64,000 nucleotides of DNA from Haloprofundus halobius (GCF_020097835.1 NZ_CP083666.1:1364001-1428000), one strand, 5' to 3'. Shown: positions 52,147-60,881, counted from the stretch's first letter. Made by a program: numbers and translations. The notes: a model not told the origin generated them from the sequence alone.

Positions 52147-53094
52147 TCACACCACGGGTCCGACGGCCACCCCGGCGGCGAATACGATGGCGTAGGCCGC
52201 CAGCAGTTTGCCTGTCTGTTCGAGCGCCGGGTTCAGTTTCTCGCCTCCGGTCTCCGTGAGGACGGTACGGGTCAACCGGACCGCCAGCGGCAACGTGAAA
52301 AGCGGTAGGAGCACCGTCCACGCGTAGTCCGCCACCAGCCAGAAGGACACCGGCACGGCGTAGGCCAGCACGAACATCGCGACGTACTCCGCCCGCGCGA
52401 AGCCGTAACCGTAGCGGACCGCGAGCGTTCGCTTGCCCGTCGTCGCGTCCTCCTCTCTATCTCGTACGTTGTTGACGACGAGGATGTTCGTCGAGATGGC
52501 CGCGATGGGAAGCGAGGCGATGAGCACTTCCAGTGGGACGGTTCCGGCCGGAATCCCGACCGCGAGCGGGTCGGCGAGAACCGACGCGGCCTGAACGTAG
52601 TAGGTGCCCGTGACGGCGACGAGGCCGAAGAAGACGAAGACGAACACGTCACCCAACCCGTGGTAGCCGAGCGGGTACGGGCCGCCGGTGTAGGCGATGC
52701 CGCTGGCCACGGAGAGCAGACCGATGACGAGGATGGGGACGCCGCCGACGTAGACGAGGTACGTCCCGAGGAGGATGGCGACGGCGAAGGTGAGGTACAT
52801 CGCCCGCTTGACCTCCTCGGGGTCGATGAGACCGCCCGCCGTCACGCGGGTGAACCCCTCGCGCGCTTCGGTGTCCGCGCCCTGAATCGCGTCGTAGTAG
52901 TCGTTGGCGAAGTTCGTCCCGATCTGGATGAGCGCCGCGCCGACGAGCGCGGCGACGGCGGGCCAGAAGGCGAACACCGAGTCGTGAAGCGCGAGGCCGA
53001 CACCGACGACGACCGGTGCGGCGGCCGCCGGCAGCGTCTGCGGCCGCGCCGCGATGACCCACGCCTTCCGGCGCGAGATGTTCTGCGTACTCAT
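52147..53094 (-). CDS. menA: 1,4-Dihydroxy-2-naphthoate polyprenyltransferase
   Basis: This 315-residue UbiA-family membrane enzyme attaches the prenyl tail to the naphthoquinone ring. It has about eight membrane segments, the Asp-rich motif NFANDYYDAIQGADTEAREG near residue 65 and the second motif VRDREEDATTGKRTLA. It is coupled to menC. The ATG at 53094 is preferred over one four codons upstream. It acts in the cytoplasmic membrane. Confidence 0.93.
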   Translation of the reverse strand: MSTQNISRRKAWVIAARPQTLPAAAAPVVVGVGLALHDSVFAFWPAVAALVGAALIQIGTNFANDYYDAIQGADTEAREGFTRVTAGGLIDPEEVKRAMYLTFAVAILLGTYLVYVGGVPILVIGLLSVASGIAYTGGPYPLGYHGLGDVFVFVFFGLVAVTGTYYVQAASVLADPLAVGIPAGTVPLEVLIASLPIAAISTNILVVNNVRDREEDATTGKRTLAVRYGYGFARAEYVAMFVLAYAVPVSFWLVADYAWTVLLPLFTLPLAVRLTRTVLTETGGEKLNPALEQTGKLLAAYAIVFAAGVAVGPVV

Positions 53095-53261
53095 TACCGT
53101 TATCACAGGGCTACGGTGTCGTCAAATTTGGCATGTCGTGCCGCTGCGACGTACGCCTTCGACGCTCCGGCGGAGAACGCTGCCGCCGCTCCGACGCGCA
53201 CGTGCGTTCGCCAAAAGAGCGATCGTCCGTAACGGGACGGGGCACGACGCCTCGCGCGGCG

Positions 53262-53471
53262 TTACATCAACCAGTCGGCGAGCCAGGCGACGATACCGAT
53301 GGCGAGGAGCAGGATGCCGAACATCGACGTCGCCGGTTCGGGGAAGAAGAACAGCACGACCCCGGCGATGATGAGCAACGAGATCAGGCCCTCGTCCCAC
53401 CAGCTCCCGTCGTCTTCGGTGGTCGACTCCGCCGTCGTTTCCTCCGTGTACTCGTCGTCGTTCCGAGCCAT
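53262..53471 (-). CDS. Small membrane protein (69 aa)
   Basis: The protein has an acidic N-terminus of about 25 residues and two hydrophobic segments (LLIIAGVVLFFFPEP and FGILLLAIGIVAWLADWLM). The tail resembles the last helix of many haloarchaeal two-TM proteins. It sits between menB and menA in the men cluster but need not belong to it. ATG at 53471; an upstream in-frame start at 53492 adds seven residues. Confidence 0.75.
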   Translation of the reverse strand: MARNDDEYTEETTAESTTEDDGSWWDEGLISLLIIAGVVLFFFPEPATSMFGILLLAIGIVAWLADWLM

Positions 53472-53527
53472 GTGTCCATTGGCCACATCCACGAAGTTAG
53501 TAGTTGGCTACTTTCTCCGTCTCCGCG

Positions 53528-53662
53528 ACGGAAAACAACACGAAGGTCGGTACCGATTTCGGCGTCGACGACGGGAACATCGAGCGAGCGGCGTGGTTCG
53601 ACGAACTGCCCGAGGAGACGTTCGACCGGGAGTTCGCAGAGACGGTGCTGAACAGGGTTTAG
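53528..53662 (+). pseudogene. C-terminal remnant of a NUDIX-type hydrolase
   Basis: The plus-strand frame reads DFGVDDGNIERAAWFDELPEETFDR to a stop at 53660-53662. The AAWFDELPEETF string is the usual end of ADP-ribose-type NUDIX proteins. No start or catalytic NUDIX box (GX5EX7REUXEEXGU) is present upstream, where the sequence runs into the intergenic DNA beside the minus-strand membrane protein gene. The gene is thus reduced to its last 44 codons. The GC hairpin at 53764 lies downstream. Confidence 0.6.
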
Positions 53663-53763
53663 GAGCCGTAAAGCCGAGCAGAACGGTAGTGTCCGCGCGA
53701 GCGGCGAAGCCGCGAGCGCGGTTCACCGGTCGCGCACGTCGTGACCGGCCTTTTTGGTGCAGA

Positions 53764-53817
53764 TTTTTGCGCCGAGCGGGTCGCGCCGTGCGCGACCCCG
53801 AGGCGTAAAAAGGTGCG
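53764..53817. repeat. GC-rich hairpin between converging ends, possible terminator
   Basis: GGGTCGCGC and GCGCGACCC are a perfect 9-bp stem around the 3-nt loop CGT (53778-53798). The stem is flanked by a T-run (TTTTTGCGCC at 53764-53773) and an A-run (GTAAAAAGG ending near 53813). With a stem and a T- or A-tract on each side it could terminate transcription from either strand, here the menB end and the remnant. A related element lies at 59319-59359. Confidence 0.55.
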
Positions 53818-53818
53818 T

Positions 53819-54730
53819 CTAGTAGAACCAGGGATACTTCGAGAACTCGGGCTCTCGCTTCTCCAAGAACGCATCCCGGCCCTCCGCGGCCTCGTCGGTC
53901 ATGTAGCCGAGTCGCGTCGCCTCACCCGCGAACACCTGCTGGCCGACCATCCCGTCGTCGATGGCGTTGAACGCGAACTTCAGCATCCGAATCGCCATCG
54001 GACTCTTCGAGGTAATCTCTTCGGCCCACTCGAACGCCACGTCCTCCAGGTCGGCGTGCGGAATCGCCTCGTTGGCCATCCCCATCTCGACGGCCTCCTC
54101 CGCGGAGTACGTCTTCCCGCGGAAGAAAATCTCGCGGGCTTTCTTCTGGCCGACCTGCCGGGCGAGGTAGGCGGAACCGAACCCGCCGTCGAAGGAGGCG
54201 ACGTCCGGGTCGGTCTGGAGGAACTTCGCGTGTTCCTCGGAAGCGAGCGTCAAATCGCAGACGACGTGCAGCGAGTGGCCGCCGCCGACGGCCCACCCCG
54301 GGACGACGGCGATGACGGGTTTGGGCATGAAGCGGATGAGCCGCTGGACTTCGAGAATGTGTAGACGACCCGCCTTCGCTTTCTTGACCGCGGGGTCGTC
54401 GTCTTCTGCGGCCTCGTCGTCGTCGCGGTACTCGTAGCCCGACCCGCCGCGGACCGACTGGTCGCCGCCGGAGCAGAACGCCCACCCGCCGTCCTTCTCG
54501 GAGGGGCCGTTGCCCGTGAGGAGCACACAGCCGATGTCGGCCTGTTTTCGGGCGTGGTCGAGCGCCGCGTGGAGTTCGTCGACGGTTCCCGGCCGAAAGG
54601 CGTTGCGAACCTCGGGGCGGTCGAAGGCGATGCGGACGACGGGCGCGTCGACCGCGCGGTGATACGTGATGTCCGAGAAATCGGTCGAGACGACCTCCCA
54701 ACGGTCTGGGTCGAAGAGCTCCGAAACCAT
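53819..54730 (-). CDS. menB: 1,4-Dihydroxy-2-naphthoyl-CoA synthase
   Basis: This 303-residue crotonase-family enzyme has VRIAFDRPEVRNAFRPGTV, CSGGDQSVRGGSGY and VVPGWAVGGGHSLHVVCDL, with the MenB-specific DGGFGSAYLARQVGQKKARE segment and a C-terminal EFSKYPWFY. It cyclises succinylbenzoyl-CoA in menaquinone synthesis. The neighbours are menA, menC and menD. It is distinct from the enoyl-CoA hydratase at 48538. A gap of 78 nt separates it from the hypothetical membrane protein gene. Confidence 0.93.
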   Translation of the reverse strand: MVSELFDPDRWEVVSTDFSDITYHRAVDAPVVRIAFDRPEVRNAFRPGTVDELHAALDHARKQADIGCVLLTGNGPSEKDGGWAFCSGGDQSVRGGSGYEYRDDDEAAEDDDPAVKKAKAGRLHILEVQRLIRFMPKPVIAVVPGWAVGGGHSLHVVCDLTLASEEHAKFLQTDPDVASFDGGFGSAYLARQVGQKKAREIFFRGKTYSAEEAVEMGMANEAIPHADLEDVAFEWAEEITSKSPMAIRMLKFAFNAIDDGMVGQQVFAGEATRLGYMTDEAAEGRDAFLEKREPEFSKYPWFY

Positions 54731-54808
54731 ACTGAACGCGGGGTCGGAGCCGCGAAAAAAGTTCCCGTCGGGCGGTCGGTGCGGCCGGGTTCCGGCTGTT
54801 CCGCAGGG

Positions 54809-55330
54809 TCACGAGCTCGCCGTTCTGAACCGATGGACGGCGTGACACGCCCGCAGTAGCGCGGCGACGGCCAACGGTGGCAGTACGGCGGCGGCGACGA
54901 CGCCGACGAGATCGCCGGAGACTGCACCGACGCCGACCCGCGGACCCGATGGAAGCGCTGGAAGGAGTGCGAGGCTAGTCGTCGCCCAGAGCGCCACGTT
55001 GTATCCGGCGGTTCGGATGCCAGCTAACGCGTACGAGCGCGGGGGCCACGCGGGACCGACATCGAACCAGTCACCGCGGAACGCGCTCACCGACACGGCG
55101 AGCGAGACGAAGGCGACGCCGAAGAGGAAGACGACGTCGGCGGCGGCGAAGAGCGGCTGCCCCGCCGTGACCGAGAGTACCCAGAACATGGCGGGTATCG
55201 TCAGTATCGCCACCGCTCCACCCCCGTCGAAGAGGGCTTCGAGGACGCGGTCGTAGCCGTCCGACTCCTCGCGCGGGCGAAGCTGTCGCTGCTCGGTCGA
55301 GGGGTCGGTACCGCGGCGCGGTGGACTCAT
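54809..55330 (-). CDS. Hypothetical membrane protein
   Basis: This 173-residue protein has an acidic N-terminus and four membrane segments separated by short loops. I find no family motif. It lies between menB and another membrane protein gene on the same strand, 46 nt from the latter, and may belong to the men operon by position only. Start at 55330. Confidence 0.7.
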   Translation of the reverse strand: MSPPRRGTDPSTEQRQLRPREESDGYDRVLEALFDGGGAVAILTIPAMFWVLSVTAGQPLFAAADVVFLFGVAFVSLAVSVSAFRGDWFDVGPAWPPRSYALAGIRTAGYNVALWATTSLALLPALPSGPRVGVGAVSGDLVGVVAAAVLPPLAVAALLRACHAVHRFRTASS

Positions 55331-55376
55331 ACGATGTCGTTCGACTCGGAACGTCTAAAATCCCCTCTCCGACGCA

Positions 55377-55715
55377 TCAGTCGCGGAGGCCCACCAACGG
55401 TCCGGTCGGACTCGTCAACCACGCGACGGCGACGAGCGCCGCCGCGGTGACGATTCCCAGTAGAATCTCCTGGACGACGACGAACGAGTACGCCAGCACC
55501 AGCACGGCGAGGACGGCCGTGACGGCGGCGCGGGTTGACGAGAATGCGTTGGAGAGCGCCCCCTCCCCAAGAAACTCGCCGACGAACCATCCCACGAGGT
55601 AGACGATAGTACCGGCGAGTACACCGAATAGTGGTCGCTGTGCGATGACGACGAAGTAGACGACGATAACCCCGACGAACAGCCACGTCGGAACGTTCCA
55701 CGCGTTGGAGGGCAT
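55377..55715 (-). CDS. Hypothetical membrane protein
   Basis: This 112-residue protein is hydrophobic throughout, with three or four membrane segments, and has a short polar end (SPTGPLVGLRD). It sits 47 nt after menD on the same strand. No function can be assigned. Confidence 0.65.
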   Translation of the reverse strand: MPSNAWNVPTWLFVGVIVVYFVVIAQRPLFGVLAGTIVYLVGWFVGEFLGEGALSNAFSSTRAAVTAVLAVLVLAYSFVVVQEILLGIVTAAALVAVAWLTSPTGPLVGLRD

Positions 55716-55762
55716 CGACCGATCACTCTCGTCGACCCGTCAAAAATTCGACGGTGCCGGCG

Positions 55763-57547
55763 TCAGTCGAGTCCCGCGACGCGTTCGACGACCCGCTCGT
55801 GGAGCGCCTCTCGTGTCCGGTGGCTCTCCTCGGCGTCAGTCCGAACTTCGATAGCCTGCGTGCCATCGCTCGCGACGGAGTCGGCGTACGCCTCGCGGAA
55901 CTCCGCTCGTCCCTCGACGCGCTCGAAATCGAGGCCGTAGAGGTCGCCGGTCGCCCGGAAGTCGAGGCCGTGCGGCGTCTTGAACTGCGAGGTAAAGGGC
56001 GGGTCGTACTCCTCGATGGGGAGCATGTGGAAGATGCCGCCGCCGTCGTTGTTGACGAGGACGACTGTCGCGTCGACTTCACACCGGCCGAGCGCCAGCA
56101 GCCCGTTCATGTCGTGATAGTACGCGAGGTCGCCGAGCACGAGCGTCAGCGGGTCGGTCGTCGCGCTCCCCGCGCCGAGCGCCGTCGAGACGATGCCGTC
56201 GATGCCCGACGCGCCGCGGTTGCCGAGCGGCGTAACGTTCTTCTCGGAGGGGCGTGCGAAGCGGTCGAGGTCGCGGACGGGCATGCTGTTGGAGACGAAC
56301 AGCGTCGACGGGTCCGGCGCGAGGTCGGCCACATCTTCCAGAATCTTGCCCTCGAACAGCTCCTCGGTCCCGTCGACGGTCTCCCAGTGCTCGCGGTCGG
56401 CCGCGACCCACCGCTCTCGCCACGCGGAACTGTCGGGACCGGAGACGAGACGGGCGACGTGGGCGGCGAGGCGTGAGGGATCGGCGACGACGAGGTCCGA
56501 GGCCGTGAACTCGGCTTCCCGCCACTCGGCGGCGGGGTCGACGACCAACTGTCGGGCGTCGGTCCGGGCGAGGTACTTTCTGAGCGGTTTCGAGGTGGGT
56601 GATGCACCGATACGGAGGACGACCTCGGGGTCGGGCCAGTCGGCGACGGCCTCGGCGTCGAGGAAGCCGTCGTACCCGCCGACGACTGGCGTCGTGCGGA
56701 CGTGGCCGCCGAACCGGAAGCCGGAGAGCGGGTCGGCCAGAATCGGGAATCCGGTGCCGTGCGAGAGGACGGCCATCGCCTCGGAGTCGACGCCCGGAGG
56801 GTCCGCGGGTCCGGCGACGACGAGTCCGCGTTCAACCGAGAGCGCCTCGGCGACCTGCCGGAGTTCCCGGTCGTCTAGCTGCGGCACGCCGCGAGTCGTC
56901 TGGACGTACGCACCGTCGTTGCTGCCGCCGCTGCGGTCGCCGCCACCGTCGCGACCACGAGCGCCCAGCGACGAGAGGCCGACGGGCACGTCGCCGTCGA
57001 CCGGGATTGGCTCTAAGGGTTTTCGGAACGGGACGTTGAGGTGGACCGGTCCGGAGGGCGTCCCCGTCGCCTGCGCCAGCGCGCGGTGCGCCGTCGTTCG
57101 GAGACCGCGGAGTTTTCTGTCGGTCGCCTCGGGCTCGGGGAGGTCCTTGTACCATCGGACCGAATCGCCGTAGAGCTTCTCCTGGTCGATGGTCTGGTTC
57201 GCCCCCGAGTCACGGAGTTCCGGCGGACGGTCGGCGGTCAACACGAGCATCGGGACGCGCGCCTGCGACGCCTCGACGACGGCGGGATGGAAGTTCGCGG
57301 CGGCGGTGCCGGAGGTACAGACGAGCGGCGTCACATCGCCGGTTCGTCGCGCCCGGCCGAGCGCGAAGTACGCCGCCGAGCGTTCGTCGAGGTGCGAGAA
57401 GACGTGGATCTCGTCGTGCCGGGCGAACGCGACGGTCAGCGGCGTCGAGCGACTTCCCGGCGCGATGCAGGCGGCGGAGACGCCCGCCTCGGCGAGTTCG
57501 TCGACGAGCACGCGCGCCCACAGCGTGTTTCGGTTCGGCGCGGTCAT
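55763..57547 (-). CDS. menD: SEPHCHC synthase (thiamine-diphosphate enzyme)
   Basis: This 594-residue enzyme adds 2-oxoglutarate to isochorismate in menaquinone synthesis. The N-terminal ThDP domain has IAPGSRSTPL and VCTSGTAAANF, and the C-terminal ThDP domain has LGDLAYYHDMNGLLAL and NNDGGGIFHML. I use the ATG at 57547 (MTAPNRNTLWARVLVDE). Upstream residues are basic and not conserved. The length is near the family's usual value. It lies upstream of the two small membrane proteins and menB. Confidence 0.93.
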   Translation of the reverse strand: MTAPNRNTLWARVLVDELAEAGVSAACIAPGSRSTPLTVAFARHDEIHVFSHLDERSAAYFALGRARRTGDVTPLVCTSGTAAANFHPAVVEASQARVPMLVLTADRPPELRDSGANQTIDQEKLYGDSVRWYKDLPEPEATDRKLRGLRTTAHRALAQATGTPSGPVHLNVPFRKPLEPIPVDGDVPVGLSSLGARGRDGGGDRSGGSNDGAYVQTTRGVPQLDDRELRQVAEALSVERGLVVAGPADPPGVDSEAMAVLSHGTGFPILADPLSGFRFGGHVRTTPVVGGYDGFLDAEAVADWPDPEVVLRIGASPTSKPLRKYLARTDARQLVVDPAAEWREAEFTASDLVVADPSRLAAHVARLVSGPDSSAWRERWVAADREHWETVDGTEELFEGKILEDVADLAPDPSTLFVSNSMPVRDLDRFARPSEKNVTPLGNRGASGIDGIVSTALGAGSATTDPLTLVLGDLAYYHDMNGLLALGRCEVDATVVLVNNDGGGIFHMLPIEEYDPPFTSQFKTPHGLDFRATGDLYGLDFERVEGRAEFREAYADSVASDGTQAIEVRTDAEESHRTREALHERVVERVAGLD

Positions 57548-57666
57548 CGTTCGGACGTTGGCGCGCGTCGCCAAATAGGCGACGTGATTGCCTCGCGTCT
57601 GCTCCACCGTTGCGGGGGTCGCCGCTCGCTCAAGAGACCTATAACGGACCACGCCAACGAGCGACC

Positions 57667-57897
57667 GTGACCGACGAACACGCCCTCGTCGAACGGCACG
57701 ATATCGACTCGGAAGACCAGTTAGACCGCGAAATTCTCCATCTCGTTCGCCGGCTTCGACGTGAGGGGTACACGCTGCGAGAGATCGTCCCCCGACTCCG
57801 TCGGAAGGCGGACTCCGACGCCGAGTTCGCCGAGGAGTACGACAAGTGGGACTACACGCCCTCGGAGTCCGGTCGTGCCGTCGTCGACGACGAGTGA
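57667..57897 (+). CDS. Small acidic protein of unknown function
   Basis: This 76-residue protein starts with the GTG at 57667. It is acidic at both ends with a charged helical centre (LDREILHLVRRLRREGYTL followed by REIVPRLRR), then EEYDKWDYTPSESG. It is on the plus strand, between the divergent menD and menF genes. The function is unknown; the charged central helix could be a protein-interaction element. A longer ATG start at 57610 would overlap the menD promoter. Confidence 0.65.
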   Translation: MTDEHALVERHDIDSEDQLDREILHLVRRLRREGYTLREIVPRLRRKADSDAEFAEEYDKWDYTPSESGRAVVDDE

Positions 57898-57937
57898 CGA
57901 CGGCGCGACTGGAAACTCGAACCCACTGTCCTGCCGA

Positions 57938-59281
57938 CTACCGTTCTAGCTCGTCCAGAATCGGCCGGACTTTCGGCTGCAGTTCGTCCCACTCTGCCTC
58001 CGGGTCGCTGTCGCCGACGATGCCGTTGCCCGCGAACAGCGTCGCCTGCGCCCCGCCCGCGACACCCGAGCGAATTCCGACGGCGAACTCGCCGTCGCCG
58101 TCGCCGTCGAACCAGCCGACGGGCGAAGCGTACCACCCGCGGTCGAACGACTCCGTCTCGCGGATCGTCCGCAGCGCCGCTTCGAGCGGCAGGCCGCCGA
58201 CGGCGGGCGTCGGGTGGAGCGCCTCGACGAGCGAGAGGACGTGCGTGTCGCCGTCGAGCGTCGTCGAGATTGGTGTCCGGAGGTGCTGGATGTTGCTCAG
58301 TTTGCGAATGCGCTTCTCGCGGGCAGTCACGTCGCCGAACTGCGCCAGTTGCTCGCAGATGGTGTCGGCGACGAGTTGCTGTTCGTGCTGGAGTTTCTCG
58401 CTCTCCAAGAGCGACGCGGCGTAGTCGGCGTCGTCCTCGGGCGTCCCGCCGCGCGGCATCGACCCGGCCAACGCCTCGGTCTCGACGGTTCGGCCCTCGC
58501 GCTTGACGAGTCGTTCCGGTGGGGGGCCGAAGAAGGCCGCCTCGTCGGTCGGTTGCACGAGGAAGCGATAACACTCGGGGTACGTCCGGCGCAGGCGTTC
58601 GAGTACGTCCGGGATGTCGACGTCCTCGGCGAGTTCGAGGTCCAACGCCGTCGCCAACACGACTTTCAGCAGGTCGCCCGAGCGGATGCGCTCGGTGACG
58701 CGCTCGACCTGTGCGGTCCACTCGTCTCTCGGCGTGCGCCAGCGTCGATCCACGACGCCCGGCGATCCGCCGCTCGGTCGCATCATCGGCAGTTCCGAGA
58801 GTGACTCGCGTGCGGTGTCGAGCGCGTTATCGGCTGATTCGGACGTCGCGTTCGGGCCGTACTCGACGACGGTGAGCCACGTCGCGTCGTCGCCGCGGGT
58901 CAGCTGGACGCGCGGGAGAACGAACGTCGCCGCGGCGAACCCGGTCCACGGCGGCGTCTCTTCGTGGTCGACGTCGAACGAGAGGCCACCGAGCATCCGC
59001 GGACGAGTCGCCGCCGGGCCGTCGTGGTCCACGTCGTCGAAGACGGCACCGGCCTCCTCGCGGAGGCTATCGAAGCGATCCATTCCCGATGCGGTGAGGT
59101 GCGCCGCCGCCCCGCCGCCGACGAGTTCGAGTCCGTCGGGCGACGCCCAGTGGACTCGGGGGGCGTTCTGGTCGGCAAGAAAGGCCCGAAACGAAACGTC
59201 CGGAATCTCGCAGGACCGACTCACGAGCGTCGCCTCGGCGTGCGACGCCGTCGTCTGCTGGTTGCGCTGCGCCGGATTCAT
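57938..59281 (-). CDS. menF: Isochorismate synthase
   Basis: This 447-residue protein is of the chorismate-utilising family. The C-terminal half carries EALAGSMPRGG, the metal-site pattern SNIQHLRTPI and ALHPTPAVGG, plus GNGIVGDSDPEAEW. It isomerises chorismate to isochorismate, the first committed step to menaquinone. The N-terminal domain is less conserved, as usual. It is the first gene of the men cluster on this strand. A TATA-like GTTGAAAAG at about 59307-59315 lies 26-34 nt before the ATG. Confidence 0.92.
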   Translation of the reverse strand: MNPAQRNQQTTASHAEATLVSRSCEIPDVSFRAFLADQNAPRVHWASPDGLELVGGGAAAHLTASGMDRFDSLREEAGAVFDDVDHDGPAATRPRMLGGLSFDVDHEETPPWTGFAAATFVLPRVQLTRGDDATWLTVVEYGPNATSESADNALDTARESLSELPMMRPSGGSPGVVDRRWRTPRDEWTAQVERVTERIRSGDLLKVVLATALDLELAEDVDIPDVLERLRRTYPECYRFLVQPTDEAAFFGPPPERLVKREGRTVETEALAGSMPRGGTPEDDADYAASLLESEKLQHEQQLVADTICEQLAQFGDVTAREKRIRKLSNIQHLRTPISTTLDGDTHVLSLVEALHPTPAVGGLPLEAALRTIRETESFDRGWYASPVGWFDGDGDGEFAVGIRSGVAGGAQATLFAGNGIVGDSDPEAEWDELQPKVRPILDELER

Positions 59282-59318
59282 CTACGTCTGGTTGGGACGC
59301 GGGGCTTTTCAACCCCAC

Positions 59319-59359
59319 CTTTTGCGCTGCGGGCGCGCAAAGCGCGCCCTCGGCAAAAG
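59319..59359. repeat. GC-rich hairpin, second copy of the 53.7-kb element type
   Basis: GGGCGCGC and GCGCGCCC are a perfect 8-bp stem with the 3-nt loop AAA (59331-59349). CTTTTGC at 59319 and GCAAAAG at 59353 extend the symmetry. It lies between the menF start and the following minus-strand gene. The organisation, T-run/GC stem/A-run, matches the element at 53764-53817, suggesting a dispersed palindromic family. It could act as a terminator for the gene at 59463. Confidence 0.55.
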
Positions 59360-59462
59360 CTGGACCAAAAGCACTCGTCACTCACTTCGGCGGCTTCGCC
59401 GCCTCCGTTCGTTCCTCGGCCCGCTCGCTCGGCTTCGCCTCGCTAGCGGAGAGTAACCCTTG

Positions 59463-59885
59463 TTACCGGTGCCCCATCGGTCGAGGTGGTGCTCTCCCAG
59501 AACGACCGTCATTGTTCAACAGCACACCTACAGGAAAAAGCCCATACGCGATACAGAGAAGGAATGTTCCTAGCCTAAAGTTATTCAGAACAACTACTCC
59601 TGCAACGAATGAGCATCCAAGCGCGATAACACCTGTTTTACCACCAAGCATCCATGCACCGAGCAACGACGCCATTGTCATTCCAGCCACAAACAGATGA
59701 ATGAGTAACATGAATTCCGATGGTGCGAGGTATCCTGACGATGCAGAATAATCGGTTATTGACGCGGCTTCGGTGATTGTCACCTCACCGATTTTGACGA
59801 CTGGGTTGAACCCGACTGCAACCCAGAATCCGGAAACAACTCCCCCGGTGATGACTCCTCCAAGTTTCTTGATTTGATTTGGCAT
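59463..59885 (-). CDS. Membrane protein in an AT-rich island
   Basis: This 140-residue protein has about four hydrophobic segments. It starts at the ATG at 59885 (MPNQIKKLGGVITGGVVSGF). Codon use is clearly more AT-rich than in the neighbours, with many A/T third positions, as expected for recent acquisition. The last 17 residues (GRSGRAPPRPMGHR) are GC-rich and may come from read-through into flanking DNA, so the original C-terminus may be lost. No family is recognised. Confidence 0.6.
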   Translation of the reverse strand: MPNQIKKLGGVITGGVVSGFWVAVGFNPVVKIGEVTITEAASITDYSASSGYLAPSEFMLLIHLFVAGMTMASLLGAWMLGGKTGVIALGCSFVAGVVVLNNFRLGTFLLCIAYGLFPVGVLLNNDGRSGRAPPRPMGHR

Positions 59886-60110
59886 ATGAGAAACTAGTTG
59901 GATAGAAGACCTGTCGTCTAATAAAACTGTGTTTGAGAAGACTATTTGCGGTGATAACAGAGTACTGTATAGCTTTATAAGAATAAGTTTGTACAAAATT
60001 TCCGTGAATTGGAACGGGAAAGTAAGACAGAGATGTAGGGAAGTGGTGTGACCAATTCACTATGACTTCGCAAAACTCTCACCGATGGAGGACCTCAGCA
60101 GAGTAGCCTG
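59500..60110. other. AT-rich island
   Basis: About 600 nt are markedly lower in GC than the rest of the window. They hold the membrane-protein gene at 59463-59885, then about 220 nt (59886-60110) with long A/T runs and no gene. The edges fall near the GC-rich tail after 59500 and near the sulfite-oxidase-family gene at 60112. I found no direct repeats, integrase or att site, so the origin is unresolved. Confidence 0.6.
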
Positions 60111-60111
60111 A

Positions 60112-60705
60112 CTAGCTGTACCGCTCCTCGTTCCACGGATTCGCCGTGTTCGAGTACCCGCGCTTCTCCCAGTAGCCGCGCTCGGGTTCGGTGAGGAACT
60201 CGACGCCCTCGACCCATTTGGCCCCTTTGTAGGCGTACTTGTGCGGGGTGACGACGCGGAGGGGGCCGCCGTGGTCCGCCGGGAGCGATTCGCCGTCGTA
60301 CTCGTAGACGAACAGCACCTCGTCGCGCATGCACTCCTCCAGCGAGAGGTTCGTTGTGTAGCCGTCGAGTGCGTGGAACATGACGTGTACCGCGTCGTCG
60401 TCGACGCCCGCCAGCTCCGCGAGCGTCGGGAACGTCACGCCCGTGAACTCGCAGTCGAACTTGCTCCACCCGGTGACGCAGTGGAAGTCCTGTACTTGCG
60501 TTTCGGAGGGCAGGTCTTTGAACTCCTCGTAGGAGAACTGCAACTGCTCGTCCACCGCGCCCCACACGTCGAACTGCCACGACGCCGGGTCCCACGATGG
60601 CGTCCCGCTCTTCGAGAGCACCGGGAACCGCTCGGTCTTTCGCTGGCCGGGTGGCAGGCGCTCCCCGCCGAACTCCTCGTAGAGACCAGTGACGTTCTCG
60701 GACAT
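60112..60705 (-). CDS. Sulfite-oxidase-family molybdopterin oxidoreductase
   Basis: This 197-residue protein is the molybdopterin-binding domain of the sulfite oxidase/MsrP (YedY) family. The Mo-ligating cysteine lies in DFHCVTGWS near residue 77. GPLRVVTPHKYAYKGAKWV follows near the C-terminus, and LDGYTTNLSLE binds the cofactor edge. No Tat signal is present, so it is probably cytoplasmic. The substrate is unknown. The ATG at 60705 is preferred over a GTG at 60729. Confidence 0.9.
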   Translation of the reverse strand: MSENVTGLYEEFGGERLPPGQRKTERFPVLSKSGTPSWDPASWQFDVWGAVDEQLQFSYEEFKDLPSETQVQDFHCVTGWSKFDCEFTGVTFPTLAELAGVDDDAVHVMFHALDGYTTNLSLEECMRDEVLFVYEYDGESLPADHGGPLRVVTPHKYAYKGAKWVEGVEFLTEPERGYWEKRGYSNTANPWNEERYS

Positions 60706-60873
60706 ATCTCTCGTTTCGTCGCCACTCACCTATGGTTATCGGCTCTCACCGGTGAATTTATATGGACGAACCGGATACTACGCGAAATCCGAACTGACGT
60801 TCGTAACTTCACCAACTATTTTCGTGTGAACCCGTGTCTCACCTTGTCACCGACGTCCTCACGCGCCGTCAGT

Positions 60874-60881
60874 TTTAAATA
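60874..60881 (+). promoter_or_regulatory. TATA box of the ribbon-helix-helix gene
   Basis: TTTAAATA lies 27-34 nt before the ATG at 60909, consistent with a leaderless transcript. The 180 nt before it contain no gene that I can see. Confidence 0.65.

Noticed and set aside
53107-53261. A small minus-strand frame upstream of menA
   Set aside because: It has no convincing start, and its Ala-rich translation shows no family character.
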